From positions 1-34,861 of the forward strand of contig JAGAOS010000025.1 in NCBI GenBank assembly GCA_017623575.1: DNA of 34,861 nt, in the 5' to 3' direction. Positions 7,548-15,749 of the stretch are shown in pieces. The notes beneath the pieces are model-generated. The model was not told the DNA's origin, searched no databases, and saw only the letters and a list, made by a program, of their open reading frames with translations. The number at the start of each line of letters is the position of its first letter. Position 1 is the stretch's first letter. A program made the position numbers and the translations under genes. This DNA is from Clostridia bacterium. Its GTDB lineage: Bacteria; Bacillota; Clostridia; Oscillospirales; Acutalibacteraceae.

Positions 7548-9488
7548 TTAAATATCAAGATCGGTTGCAAATACTGCATTTTCTTCAATAAACTGACGAC
7601 GAGGCTCAACCTCTTCACCCATAAGCATTGTAAAGGTTGCGTCTGCCAGAATGGCATCCTCAATATTAACACGAAGCAAGGTTCTTTTTTCGGGGTCAAG
7701 AGTGGTTTCCCAAAGCTGATCGGGATTCATTTCACCAAGACCCTTATAGCGCTGAACATCTACATTGCCGCCAAGCTCTTCAATACATTTGTCCTTTTCT
7801 TCATCGGTAAACAAATCAAAATGCTGTTTACCCTTTGATACTCTGTAAAGAGGGGGCTGTGCCAAATAAATATGACCTGTTTCAATAAGCTGAGGCATAT
7901 AACGGAAGAAAAATGTAAGCAAAAGTGTACGGATATGTGAACCGTCGACATCGGCATCGGCCATAATAACAATTTTATCATAGCGGAGCTTTGTAATATC
8001 AAAGGTATCACCAATACCTGTACCAAGAGCAATAATAACGGGGGTTAATTTATCGTTACCGTAAACTCTGTCTGCCCTTGCCTTTTCAACATTAAGCATT
8101 TTACCCCAAAGAGGCAGAATTGCCTGATAGGTAGAATTTCTGCCTTCAACTGCCGAACCGCCCGCAGAATCTCCCTCTACTATAAATATTTCGGTTTTTG
8201 TGGGGTCATCGGAAATACAGTCGGTTAATTTTTCGGGCATTCTTGTTCTGCCGCCTAAGGAAGATTTACTTCTTGTTGCGGCAAGCGCCTTTTGAGCCGC
8301 CTCACGAGCATTTGTGGAGGCAATGGATTTTTCCATTATTATTTTTGCCTGAGAGGGATTTTCCTCTAAATACTGGCCTAATTTATCCTTAACAATGGCG
8401 CGAACAAGCTTACCAATATCGGTATTACCAAGCTTTGCTTTAGTCTGGCTTTCAAACTGAGCATCTACAAGCTTAACACTTACAACTGCGGTAATACCCT
8501 CACAAATATCAACGGTAGAGGGTTTGGTATCACTATCCTTTAAATGCTTGAATCTTACACCGTAATCATTAATTGTGCTTGTAAGTGCTGCTTTAAAGCC
8601 TGTTTCGTGAGTACCGCCATCCACAGTATGAATGGTATTTGCAAAGCTTATGATGTTACTGCTATAGCTTGTACTCCAAATAAGACCTATTTCTACCGAA
8701 GAATCATCCTTAGAACCGGAAAGATAAATAACATCATCAATAAGCTTTTCTTTACCGGTTTTTTCTAAAAGATATTCAACATAGTTGCGAATACCGCCTT
8801 CAAAATAAAGGTCGTCGGTTCTGTTTGTACCGTCTATTCTTTTATCGGTTAAAACTACACGGATACCCGCATTAAGGAATGCCTGCTCACGAAGTCGGGA
8901 GAGCAGTGTATCATAATCGTAGGTAGTTGTATCTGTAAAAATTGTTGGGTCAGGCTTAAAGGTAACGGTTGTGCCTGTTTCGGTGGTATCACCGATTACT
9001 GTAAGGTCATTTACAATATTACCCTTTTCAAAACGCTGTTTGTAAATATGAGTACCGTCCTTAACCTCTACCTCAAGCCAGGAGGAAAGGGCATTAACAA
9101 CAGATGCACCAACACCGTGAAGACCGCCTGATACTTTATATCCGCTGCCACCGAATTTACCACCCGCGTGAAGAATGGTAAATACAACAGTAACAGAGGG
9201 CAGACCCGTTTTGGCATTTATACCAACAGGTATACCACGACCGTTATCTGTAACCTGAATAACACCGTCATCTAAAATATCAACAGTGATTTTATCACAG
9301 TAGCCTGCAAGAGCTTCGTCAATAGAGTTATCAACTATCTCATAAACAAGATGATGAAGTCCCCTTTCACCGGTAGAACCAATATACATACCGGGGCGCT
9401 TTCTTACGGCATCAAGACCCTCCAATACCTGTATGGAATTTTCGTCATAATTTTCTGTTACTGGAGTGTTTACTTCATTTGTACTCAT
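7548..9488 (-). CDS. gyrB: DNA gyrase subunit B
   Basis: ATPase and TOPRIM subunit of gyrase. The GHKL ATPase motifs are EIVDNSIDEA (50-59) and DNGRGIP (81-87), with GGLHGVGASVVNALS as the lid. The TOPRIM domain shows EGDSAGGSA and DADVDGSHIRTLLLTFF, followed by the C-terminal signature QRYKGLGEMN. The 646-residue length is normal for a Gram-positive GyrB. ATG 9488 follows GGAGAAAATTT. It sits between remB and gyrA in the standard Firmicutes origin order. GyrB rather than ParE is inferred from this position and the adjacent gyrA. Confidence 0.98.
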   Translation of the reverse strand: MSTNEVNTPVTENYDENSIQVLEGLDAVRKRPGMYIGSTGERGLHHLVYEIVDNSIDEALAGYCDKITVDILDDGVIQVTDNGRGIPVGINAKTGLPSVTVVFTILHAGGKFGGSGYKVSGGLHGVGASVVNALSSWLEVEVKDGTHIYKQRFEKGNIVNDLTVIGDTTETGTTVTFKPDPTIFTDTTTYDYDTLLSRLREQAFLNAGIRVVLTDKRIDGTNRTDDLYFEGGIRNYVEYLLEKTGKEKLIDDVIYLSGSKDDSSVEIGLIWSTSYSSNIISFANTIHTVDGGTHETGFKAALTSTINDYGVRFKHLKDSDTKPSTVDICEGITAVVSVKLVDAQFESQTKAKLGNTDIGKLVRAIVKDKLGQYLEENPSQAKIIMEKSIASTNAREAAQKALAATRSKSSLGGRTRMPEKLTDCISDDPTKTEIFIVEGDSAGGSAVEGRNSTYQAILPLWGKMLNVEKARADRVYGNDKLTPVIIALGTGIGDTFDITKLRYDKIVIMADADVDGSHIRTLLLTFFFRYMPQLIETGHIYLAQPPLYRVSKGKQHFDLFTDEEKDKCIEELGGNVDVQRYKGLGEMNPDQLWETTLDPEKRTLLRVNIEDAILADATFTMLMGEEVEPRRQFIEENAVFATDLDI

Positions 9489-9518
9489 AAATTTTCTCCG
9501 TTTCTTAAAAATAAAAAT

Positions 9519-9788
9519 TTATAAATATATATTTTTTAAAATATTTCGTTTATTTAAGGTGGTAGAAGATATTTGTGAAATATAAACCGTTTTTTCTTTT
9601 GATTTTTTTGAATTAACAACTATAAAGGATTTTGGTAAATCGTAGGAAACCGTTACAACCTCACCTTTTTTTTCTGCTAAACTTAAATAATCGCGGGTAT
9701 TTTTTTGAACGGTTGAAGTATCCATATCAAAAATACCTATAATATCTTTGGTTCTTACAACCTTATCGCCACCAAGATGAAGATACAT
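9519..9788 (-). CDS. remB: RemB/YaaB-like extracellular matrix regulator (DUF370 superfamily)
   Basis: An 89-residue protein between recF and gyrB, the position of yaaB (remB) in Bacillus. It begins MYLHLGGDKVVRTKDIIGIFD, a good match to the RemB start, and ends in a lysine-rich stretch followed by ISSTTLNKRN. In Bacillus subtilis RemA/RemB activate biofilm-matrix and osmoprotection genes; whether that role holds here is unknown. Its ribosome site is weak (ACAGAAAATTTATT before ATG 9788), so it may depend on coupling to recF 20 bases upstream. Confidence 0.85.
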   Translation of the reverse strand: MYLHLGGDKVVRTKDIIGIFDMDTSTVQKNTRDYLSLAEKKGEVVTVSYDLPKSFIVVNSKKSKEKTVYISQISSTTLNKRNILKNIYL

Positions 9789-9808
9789 AATAAATTTTCT
9801 GTAATAGC

Positions 9809-10900
9809 TTATTTAACGGTAATATTACAGAAATTTCCCTCCTTCATATGAAAAACTTTGCCGTTATTAAGACCTTTTATGTTTGAAGGGTCACAGCAGG
9901 TTATAAAAACCTGCCAGTCCTTTATATGGTTTAAAATAAAATCCTGACGGCTTTGGTCCAGCTCGCTCATAACATCATCCAAAAGGGCAATTGGGTATTC
10001 TCCGGTTATTCTTTTTAAAACCTTAGCCTCAGAAAGCTTTAAGGCAAGACACACACTTCGTCTTTGACCCTGTGAACCAAAGCTTTTTACCCTTGAACCG
10101 TTTAAAAATAATTCTAAATCATCCCTATGAGGGCCAACAGAGGTATTGCCTGTTAAAATATCCTCCCTGCGGGATAGTTTTAGTATATTTGAAATCTCAT
10201 TAATATCGGCATTTTTTGAAATTGCTGAAGAATATTCAATATTAAGAGTTTCCTTTTCGCTGGAAATTCCACCGTAAATTTCGGGTAAAATTTCTTTTAA
10301 AATTTCTACATATCTATAGCGGTATTTAACAATATCCTTTATTGCAAGGGCTAATGATGCTTCAAAATCATCAAGTAAAAATTCAATATCACTATGAAAT
10401 TTTATATCCCTTAATATTGTGTTTCTTTGATTTATAGCCTTTATATAATTTCTTAGCTTTTCATTATAAAGGGGGTAAATCTGACCAATGGCGGTATCTA
10501 AAAATCTTCTTCGGACCATTGGTCCGTCATTTACCAGATTAAGGTCGGTAGGGGAAAACACAATTGCATAAAAATTGCCTGCAAGCTTTGATGCCGAAGA
10601 AAGCATTTTACCGTTAAATTCGGCTTTTCGCTTTTCTTCTATGATTATTTTTGCGTTTTTTTCCACATCTCCAAAAACAAAATCACAGCTGTTTACAGCC
10701 TTTTCAAAGCCAAAACCCAAAAGCTCACTATCCTTTGCGCCGCGAAAGCTTTTTGCACCGCAAAAAAGCCATATTGCCTCTAAAAGATTTGTTTTACCCT
10801 GAGCGTTATCGCCATAAATAACATTCATATTTTCAAAGGGGGTAAATTCAATTTCATTAAAATTTCTAAACCCCTTTGAATAAAGATTTTTAATTATCAT
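9809..10900 (-). CDS. recF: DNA replication and repair protein RecF
   Basis: SMC-like ATPase that loads RecA at gaps through RecO/RecR. Seen in 363 residues: Walker A GDNAQGKTN (30-38), the ABC-type signature FGSQGQRRSVCLALKL and Walker B IALLDDVMSELD near the C-terminus. LIKNLY-type N-terminal strand residues and FRNF are typical of RecF. Its ATG (10900) overlaps the stop of the S4-domain gene upstream (ATGA), indicating translational coupling. Length and position (dnaN-yaaA-recF) are canonical. Confidence 0.97.
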   Translation of the reverse strand: MIIKNLYSKGFRNFNEIEFTPFENMNVIYGDNAQGKTNLLEAIWLFCGAKSFRGAKDSELLGFGFEKAVNSCDFVFGDVEKNAKIIIEEKRKAEFNGKMLSSASKLAGNFYAIVFSPTDLNLVNDGPMVRRRFLDTAIGQIYPLYNEKLRNYIKAINQRNTILRDIKFHSDIEFLLDDFEASLALAIKDIVKYRYRYVEILKEILPEIYGGISSEKETLNIEYSSAISKNADINEISNILKLSRREDILTGNTSVGPHRDDLELFLNGSRVKSFGSQGQRRSVCLALKLSEAKVLKRITGEYPIALLDDVMSELDQSRQDFILNHIKDWQVFITCCDPSNIKGLNNGKVFHMKEGNFCNITVK

Positions 10901-11109
10901 ACCGTTACTTTGTACTGAATGCCTTCAAACTCTACGGTATCACCATTATAAAGCTTTTTACCTCTCATAAGGCATACCTGACCGTTTACCTTAACCTCGC
11001 CACCTGTTATAACCATTTTGGCATGTCCACCTGTAGAAACGGCAGAGGCTAACTTTAAAAAACTGTCCAGCTTAATAAAATCGGTAGTTATTTTAACTTC
11101 ATTTATCAT
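10897..11109 (-). CDS. yaaA: S4-domain RNA-binding protein YaaA
   Basis: A 70-residue single-domain S4 protein. LDSFLKLASAVSTGGHAKMVI, followed by GEVKVNGQVCLMRGKKL, is the S4 fold with the canonical G-V-NG-xxx-RGKKL RNA-binding loop. In Firmicutes this small gene sits between dnaN and recF; Bacillus YaaA has been linked to ribosome assembly, but its job is poorly defined. ATGA overlaps on both sides (dnaN stop at 11106 and recF start at 10900) make the three genes one coupled unit. Confidence 0.93.
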   Translation of the reverse strand: MINEVKITTDFIKLDSFLKLASAVSTGGHAKMVITGGEVKVNGQVCLMRGKKLYNGDTVEFEGIQYKVTV

Positions 11110-12209
11110 TTAAGAAGCATTGGCATTACAAGATAAAGAAAATCATCGCCCTCTACGGGGTACAAAGCCGCGGCAGCAGAAGATCCGTTAAATCTTATAA
11201 TTGCCTCCTCACTTTCTGTAGCTTTTAAGGCATCAAGCAGATATTTACTGCTAAAGCCGATTTCGAATTCATCACCCTGCAGAGTAGTTTCATAAATATC
11301 GTTTGACCTACCAACAGAGGATGAACAGGTAAGTAAAATTCTATCCCTTTCCATACTAAAGCGAATTGGGGTTTTAGTCTGGTCATTTAAAATAACAAGA
11401 GAAATTCTTTCTAAGGTTTCAATAAAATCAGGAACATTAACCCTTATTTCCTGCTTGTTTGAAATTGGAATGGAACGCTGATACTCAATAAAATTACCCT
11501 CAATAAGGCGGGATGTCATAACATAACCATCAATATCAAAGCTAATATTTCTGGCGCCGATATTTATAATAATATCTTCATCCTTATCTCCTATAATTTT
11601 CACAGCTTCACCAATAGCGCGACCCGATACAACAAAATTAATTTTGCCGGCATACTTTATAGGGGCTTTACGGATTGCAAGACAGTTACCGTTAATTGCA
11701 ACAAGCTTTATTTCATTGTTTTCAACCTCAAAGCTTATACCTGTTAAAATAGGTCTGGTTTCTTCCTTAACAGAAATTGCAAAAATTGTTTGCCTTACCA
11801 TATCCTTTAAAAGCTCAGAAGAAATTGTAATACTGTCTTTTTCGGCAACATTAGGCATTTCAGGAAAATCCTCAGACTTCATACCAAGAATATCAAATAC
11901 TGAGCCGCCGCATCTAATGTGGCATACCTGACGCTCATCAACCTCAAATTCAATAATATCTCCGTGTACCTTACGGATAATATCAAAAAGAATTTTAGCG
12001 CTGATAACTACATCGCCTTCTTTTTCACATCTTATAGGAAGCTCTTTTTTAATGCTTATTTCCATATTGTATGCCATAAGTGTAAGGCGGTCTGTTTCAG
12101 CAGAAAGAAGTACACCCTCTAAAATCGGAAGTGAGGAACGGGGGGTAACTGCTCTTTGTAAATTTGAAAGCGCTTCTGAAAGTTGTTCACGGTTTACAAG
12201 AATTTTCAT
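11106..12209 (-). CDS. dnaN: DNA polymerase III beta sliding clamp
   Basis: The ring-shaped processivity clamp. The 367 residues start MKILVNREQLSEALSNLQRA, the classic DnaN beginning, and end with LVMPMLLK, close to the usual MPMR-type C-terminus that lines the peptide-binding cleft. Three tandem clamp domains are consistent with the length. The ATG at 12209 is preferred over GTG 12218 because GGGTG (12216-12220) is then about 6 bases upstream and because of the family start. It is separated from dnaA by 275 bases of AT-rich DNA holding the probable oriC. Confidence 0.97.
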   Translation of the reverse strand: MKILVNREQLSEALSNLQRAVTPRSSLPILEGVLLSAETDRLTLMAYNMEISIKKELPIRCEKEGDVVISAKILFDIIRKVHGDIIEFEVDERQVCHIRCGGSVFDILGMKSEDFPEMPNVAEKDSITISSELLKDMVRQTIFAISVKEETRPILTGISFEVENNEIKLVAINGNCLAIRKAPIKYAGKINFVVSGRAIGEAVKIIGDKDEDIIINIGARNISFDIDGYVMTSRLIEGNFIEYQRSIPISNKQEIRVNVPDFIETLERISLVILNDQTKTPIRFSMERDRILLTCSSSVGRSNDIYETTLQGDEFEIGFSSKYLLDALKATESEEAIIRFNGSSAAAALYPVEGDDFLYLVMPMLLK

Positions 12210-12218
12210 TTTAATCAC

Positions 12219-12484
12219 CCAAATCGAATTTTTTAAAAAATTATTTATTATATTCTTTAAATTTTTAGAAGTAATATTAGGGGAAGTTAATAACTTTAAT
12301 AACCCTTTTAAATGGCTTGGTTAAGGTAAAATTTTAATAAAAATTATTTACATTAAATCTTTGATAATTTGTAGATAACTTTTGTTAAAAAAATTTATCC
12401 ACAGCTATGTTGAAAACTTAATGTTTATTACTTTAAAAAGGTGGATAACTTTTTTAAAGATTTATTACTTTGAGTAATATTTTT
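12219..12484. other. Probable chromosomal origin (oriC) in the dnaA-dnaN intergenic region
   Basis: The longest gene-free stretch of the window and extremely AT-rich. It holds one perfect DnaA box TTATCCACA (12395-12403, + strand) and two single-mismatch boxes on the other strand: TGTAGATAA (12370-12378) and GGTGGATAA (12440-12448). A weaker TTATTTACA lies at 12344-12352. Nearer dnaN are long A/T runs and a perfect 16-bp A/T palindrome (12227-12242), suitable for an unwinding element. Box cluster plus AT-rich tract between dnaA and dnaN matches one half of the bipartite Firmicutes origin. I see no clear boxes upstream of dnaA. The dnaN promoter must also lie here. Confidence 0.75.
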
Positions 12485-13822
12485 TTATGAATCCCGTTTG
12501 AGATTTTTAATAATATCTTCAACCAATTCTTTGTCAAACGGATTATTTTTTAAATGCTCTTCAATTTTTTGAACATTATATAAAACTGTTGCATGGTCCT
12601 TATCAAAGCTTTCACCTATTGCTTTATATGAAAGCTCGGTGGTTTCTCTTGCTATGTACATTGCAACCTGCCTTGCAAAAGCAACTGCCGCAGTTTTTCG
12701 CTTTGAAATAATATCCTTTTCGCTTACATTAAAGGTTTTTGAAACCTGAAATATAATTTCATCTACCTTAATTGGTTCAGGTGAAGTATCACTTATAATA
12801 TCGCGGATAAATCCCTGAACCACCGAAATGGTTGGCGTTTTGTTTTGAAGGTTTACATAAGCCTGAAGCTTTTTAACAACACCCTCCAGCTGGCGGGTAT
12901 TCATTTTTATATGCTCAGCAATATAATAAACAATGTTTTCTTCCAGTGTTAGATTTAAAAGTGATGCCTTGGCATTTATAATACCAACTCGGGTTTCAAA
13001 ATCGGGTGGTGTAATATCTGCCATAACGCCGCCTTCAAATCGGGAGCGGATACGGTCCTCAAGAGTTTTAATTTCTTTTAATGGACGGTCACAGGTAACA
13101 ATTATTTGCTTATTGTTCTGGTAAAGGGAATTAAATGTGTTAAAAAATTCCTCTTGAGTTGAATCCTTACCTGCAATAAAGTGAATGTCATCCATTAAAA
13201 AGATATCTATATTTCTGTATTTATTTTTAAATTCATCAATTGAACCGTCGTGAAGGGCTTTTATCATATTATTGGTAAATTCCTCACCGCGTATATATTC
13301 AATTTTTTTGTGAGGAAATTTTTTACTTGCGTGGTTTTTTACCGCTAATAAAAGATGTGTTTTACCAACACCGGAATTACCGTAAATCATAAGTGGATTA
13401 TAAAGATGGATTGTTTGCTCACTGTCGGCAACTGCCATAGCGGCGGCATGGGCAAAGCGGTTGGATGAACCAACAATATAATTTTCAAAAGTAAAGTTTG
13501 ATTCAAATGAGCCGTTACCTTCAGCCTCATCCTCAGGCTTGTTGGTTATTATGCTTCCGTCCTCATCAGAAAGTAAAAGCTCAAACTCCATTTGAATACC
13601 CATAATATCTTTAAGCGCAAGCTCAATATAATTTTTAAAGTTTGATTCAACTATACTCTTTTTATAGCTTGAATATATTGAGCCTATAAATTTTCCGTTT
13701 TCTATTTTTAAGGGGATGATATCAGCAAACCATACACCATATGCTATTTCGGTAATATATTGCTTATTTATACATTCGTCACAGACCGCTTTCCATACAT
13801 CATTTATGGATTCAATTTGCAT
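12485..13822 (-). CDS. dnaA: Chromosomal replication initiator DnaA
   Basis: AAA+ initiator that binds DnaA boxes and melts oriC. In 445 residues: domain I (about 1-85, WFADIIPL), a short acidic linker (about 86-108), the AAA+ core with Walker A GNSGVGKT (148-155), Walker B IDIFLMDD (205-212) and sensor motifs, then the domain IV helix-turn-helix with DHATVLYNVQKI. It begins MQIESINDVW at ATG 13822 with GAAAGGAA upstream. The gene is read leftwards, towards dnaN. A plausible sigma-A promoter lies at 13906-13934. Confidence 0.98.
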   Translation of the reverse strand: MQIESINDVWKAVCDECINKQYITEIAYGVWFADIIPLKIENGKFIGSIYSSYKKSIVESNFKNYIELALKDIMGIQMEFELLLSDEDGSIITNKPEDEAEGNGSFESNFTFENYIVGSSNRFAHAAAMAVADSEQTIHLYNPLMIYGNSGVGKTHLLLAVKNHASKKFPHKKIEYIRGEEFTNNMIKALHDGSIDEFKNKYRNIDIFLMDDIHFIAGKDSTQEEFFNTFNSLYQNNKQIIVTCDRPLKEIKTLEDRIRSRFEGGVMADITPPDFETRVGIINAKASLLNLTLEENIVYYIAEHIKMNTRQLEGVVKKLQAYVNLQNKTPTISVVQGFIRDIISDTSPEPIKVDEIIFQVSKTFNVSEKDIISKRKTAAVAFARQVAMYIARETTELSYKAIGESFDKDHATVLYNVQKIEEHLKNNPFDKELVEDIIKNLKRDS

Positions 13823-13905
13823 TTTTAAAATTTCCTTTCTTTTAATTTTTTTAATGTAAATTTGGTAATAAAACTTAAAACTTTTTTATAATTTCTCACT
13901 AAAAT

Positions 13906-13934
13906 ATTTTATCATATTTTTTAAAAAAATTCAA
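13906..13934 (-). promoter_or_regulatory. Predicted sigma-A promoter of dnaA
   Basis: On the minus strand TTGAAT (13934-13929), a 17-base spacer and TAAAAT (13911-13906) lie about 85 bases upstream of the dnaA ATG. Each hexamer differs from consensus by one or two bases. The fit is good, but A/T-rich sequence gives many chance matches. Confidence 0.5.
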
Positions 13935-13948
13935 CCTTTATTATGGCT

Positions 13949-13971
13949 TTTTAACACAAAATATGTTAAAA
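13949..13971. promoter_or_regulatory. Inverted repeat in the dnaA/queG divergent region
   Basis: A perfect 8-bp inverted repeat TTTTAACA (13949-13956) / TGTTAAAA (13964-13971) with a 7-base spacer lies just upstream of the dnaA -35 element and 40 bases before the queG start. It is placed to act as an operator for either gene. No binding protein is known. Confidence 0.3.
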
Positions 13972-14010
13972 TGTTTAAGTAAATTTTTTATATTTTTTGA
14001 GGTGCTTTTT

Positions 14011-14808
14011 TTGAAGGATTTTTTAGATGAAATTTTTAAAAAATATGGTCTTGATTTTTATGGATTTTGTGATTTTTCATCACTTGAAAATGAGCTTTTT
14101 GAATGTAGAGCAAAGCAAAGAATACCTGAGGGTGCAAATACTGTAATTACTGTTTTATTTCCCTATAAAGTAAGGGAAGAAAAACCTGAAAATATATCCC
14201 GCTATGCCGCAGTTGAGGATTACCATTTTGTTTGCGGAAAAATACTTGATGAAATAACAAAAATGCTAAAAAATAAATTTAAAAATAGTGCCTTTGAATA
14301 TTTTATAGATAATTCACCAATCAATGAAGTTAAGGCGGCAGCATTATGTGGTCTTGGAGTTATTGGAAAAAATAATTTGCTTATAAATAAAAGGTACGGA
14401 AGCTTTTGTTTTATAGGTGAAATTGTAACAGATTATAAAATACAATCAGTTAATAATTTAATTACAAATTGTATAAAATGTAATAAATGCTTAAATACTT
14501 GTCCCACCGGATTTTTAAGTGATAAAAATATAAAATGTCTTTCCTCTGTTACTCAGCAAAAGGGAGAGCTTACAGATGAAGAAAAATTACTTGTAAAAAA
14601 AGGTGGGAGTATATGGGGATGTGATATTTGCCAGAATATATGCCCAATGAATAAAAATGCTGAGGCTACTAAAATTAAAGAATTTATAGAAAGCTACAGA
14701 AATGAGTATAAAGAAAATGAGGATATTGAAAACAGAGCTTATGCCTGGCGGGGCGAAAAGGTAATTTTAAGAAATGCAAAAATAGTAGAAAAAAAGGGTA
14801 TTGAGTAA
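14011..14808 (+). CDS. queG: Short QueG-like epoxyqueuosine reductase (double 4Fe-4S)
   Basis: QueG reduces epoxyqueuosine to queuosine in tRNA using cobalamin and two 4Fe-4S clusters. Seen: the DUF1730 part with FIDNSPINEVKAA (Asp100 at the catalytic position) and GLGVIGKN, then a ferredoxin module with Cys154/157/160/164 (CIKCNKCLNTCP) and Cys204/207/211 (CDICQNICP), plus Cys176 as the remaining ligand. At 265 residues it lacks the C-terminal HEAT-like extension of long QueG proteins. TTG 14011 is chosen because GAGGTG (13999-14004) precedes it; ATG 13963 would lack a ribosome site. It is AT-rich and, with the next gene, forms the only + strand pair inside a long minus-strand region. Confidence 0.8.
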   Translation: MKDFLDEIFKKYGLDFYGFCDFSSLENELFECRAKQRIPEGANTVITVLFPYKVREEKPENISRYAAVEDYHFVCGKILDEITKMLKNKFKNSAFEYFIDNSPINEVKAAALCGLGVIGKNNLLINKRYGSFCFIGEIVTDYKIQSVNNLITNCIKCNKCLNTCPTGFLSDKNIKCLSSVTQQKGELTDEEKLLVKKGGSIWGCDICQNICPMNKNAEATKIKEFIESYRNEYKENEDIENRAYAWRGEKVILRNAKIVEKKGIE

Positions 14809-14832
14809 AAAAACTCATTACCCATTTTTTTT
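14796..14832 (+). terminator. Intrinsic terminator overlapping the queG stop codon
   Basis: Stem GGGTATTGAGT (14796-14806) with ACTCATTACCC (14813-14823), one mismatch, a loop of six A, then eight T. The ascending arm contains the last codons and stop of queG, so termination is tightly coupled to the gene end. The following gene therefore needs its own promoter, which is seen. Confidence 0.85.
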
Positions 14833-14838
14833 CGCTAA

Positions 14839-14895
14839 AAGCTTACAAAAGCTTACAAATTACACCCGTTGACAGATATATAGTGTAGGTGTAAT
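14839..14895. promoter_or_regulatory. Tandem repeats and inverted repeat (candidate operator) at the parB-paralogue promoter
   Basis: Two head-to-tail copies of AAGCTTACAA (14839-14848 and 14849-14858) abut ATTACACC (14859-14866). Its exact reverse complement GGTGTAAT (14888-14895) overlaps the -10 hexamer, and the 21-base interval contains the -35. The arrangement suggests a repressor bound across the promoter, with the upstream direct repeats as extra sites. The binding protein is unknown; autoregulation is one possibility. Confidence 0.5.
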
Positions 14896-14897
14896 AT
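14869..14897 (+). promoter_or_regulatory. Near-consensus sigma-A promoter of the ParB paralogue
   Basis: TTGACA (14869-14874), a 17-base spacer and TAATAT (14892-14897). The -35 is perfect and spacing is optimal. The start codon TTG 14932 follows about 28 bases after the predicted transcription start with AAGGGG between. Confidence 0.85.
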
Positions 14898-14931
14898 AAA
14901 ATTACAATATTTAGTATAAGGGGAAATAAGC

Positions 14932-15723
14932 TTGGAAATTAAAACCTTTTACATAACCAAAAAAATAGTAAATATTAAGCTTGGTGATATATCAGTAAAA
15001 AAAAGAATAAGAGTGGATAATTTTTATGATGATGAAATATCTGTTTTAGCGGCAAGTATTAAAAAAAATGGGCTTATAGAACCAATTTATTTAAGAAAAG
15101 ATATAAAAAGTCCTAAAAAATATATATTGGTGGATGGACTTCGCAGACTTTGCGCCTTTGAATTTTTAGGAGCAAAAACCATACCTGCAATAATACTTTC
15201 ATTAACCGATGCCGAGGCAGATTTAGCCTTTTTATATGATAATGAAAACAGAAAATATATTTCTGTTTTTGAAAAAGCAATTTATATTGGAGAAATTTTA
15301 AAAAGCGGCAGAATAACCAAGACAGAGCTTGCCGATGCTCTTGGAATAAGCCTTAAAAATCTTGAAAAAAAGCTTAAAATTTTAGAGCTTACAAAGGATG
15401 AAAGAGAGGTTATAATAAACCATAATTTTGATGAAGAATTTATTTATATGTTTTTGGGCTTTGAAGAAGAAAAAAGAAATGAAATACTTAATAAAATAAT
15501 AGTAAAAAGCTTTACTAACAGTGAGGCTAAAAAATATATGGAAGATTTAAAAAAGCCCGAAGTCAAGCCTATTAAAACGGCTCAACTTACGAGCGATAAA
15601 ATTATTTTAAACAGTATTGAAAGAATGGCGGGACATTTAACCGACAGCGGTATAAAAGCCACCTGCCGCCGAAATGAAACCGAAGGCAGTACAGAATATA
15701 TTTTAGCAATAGAAAAGGGATAA
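14932..15723 (+). CDS. Divergent ParB/Spo0J/Noc-family protein
   Basis: A 263-residue ParB-like protein, distinct from the canonical ParB at 19765-20607. Seen: an N-terminal ParB/sulfiredoxin-like fold with LAASIKKNGLIEPIYLRK (39-56), a helix-turn-helix (about 128-150, TKTELADALGISLKNLEKKL), and a lysine-rich C-terminal part. The CTP-binding motifs are altered: the GERRxR of ParB reads DGLRRL (68-73), and ENxQR reads NENR (104-107). The gene abuts rsmG tail to tail, near where Bacillus carries noc, but the Noc membrane-targeting N-terminus is not obvious. TTG 14932 is supported by AAGGGG. Role unknown: Noc-like occlusion, a regulator or a degenerate partition factor. Confidence 0.7.
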   Translation: MEIKTFYITKKIVNIKLGDISVKKRIRVDNFYDDEISVLAASIKKNGLIEPIYLRKDIKSPKKYILVDGLRRLCAFEFLGAKTIPAIILSLTDAEADLAFLYDNENRKYISVFEKAIYIGEILKSGRITKTELADALGISLKNLEKKLKILELTKDEREVIINHNFDEEFIYMFLGFEEEKRNEILNKIIVKSFTNSEAKKYMEDLKKPEVKPIKTAQLTSDKIILNSIERMAGHLTDSGIKATCRRNETEGSTEYILAIEKG

Positions 15724-15749
15724 AAGTGATGATGAATATATTTTAAAAA

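Noticed and set aside
14871-14886. NrdR-box-like ATATATAGTGT in the ParB-paralogue promoter
   Set aside because: Only the right half matches the ribonucleotide reductase box; the left half fails at most positions, and no nrd gene is nearby.
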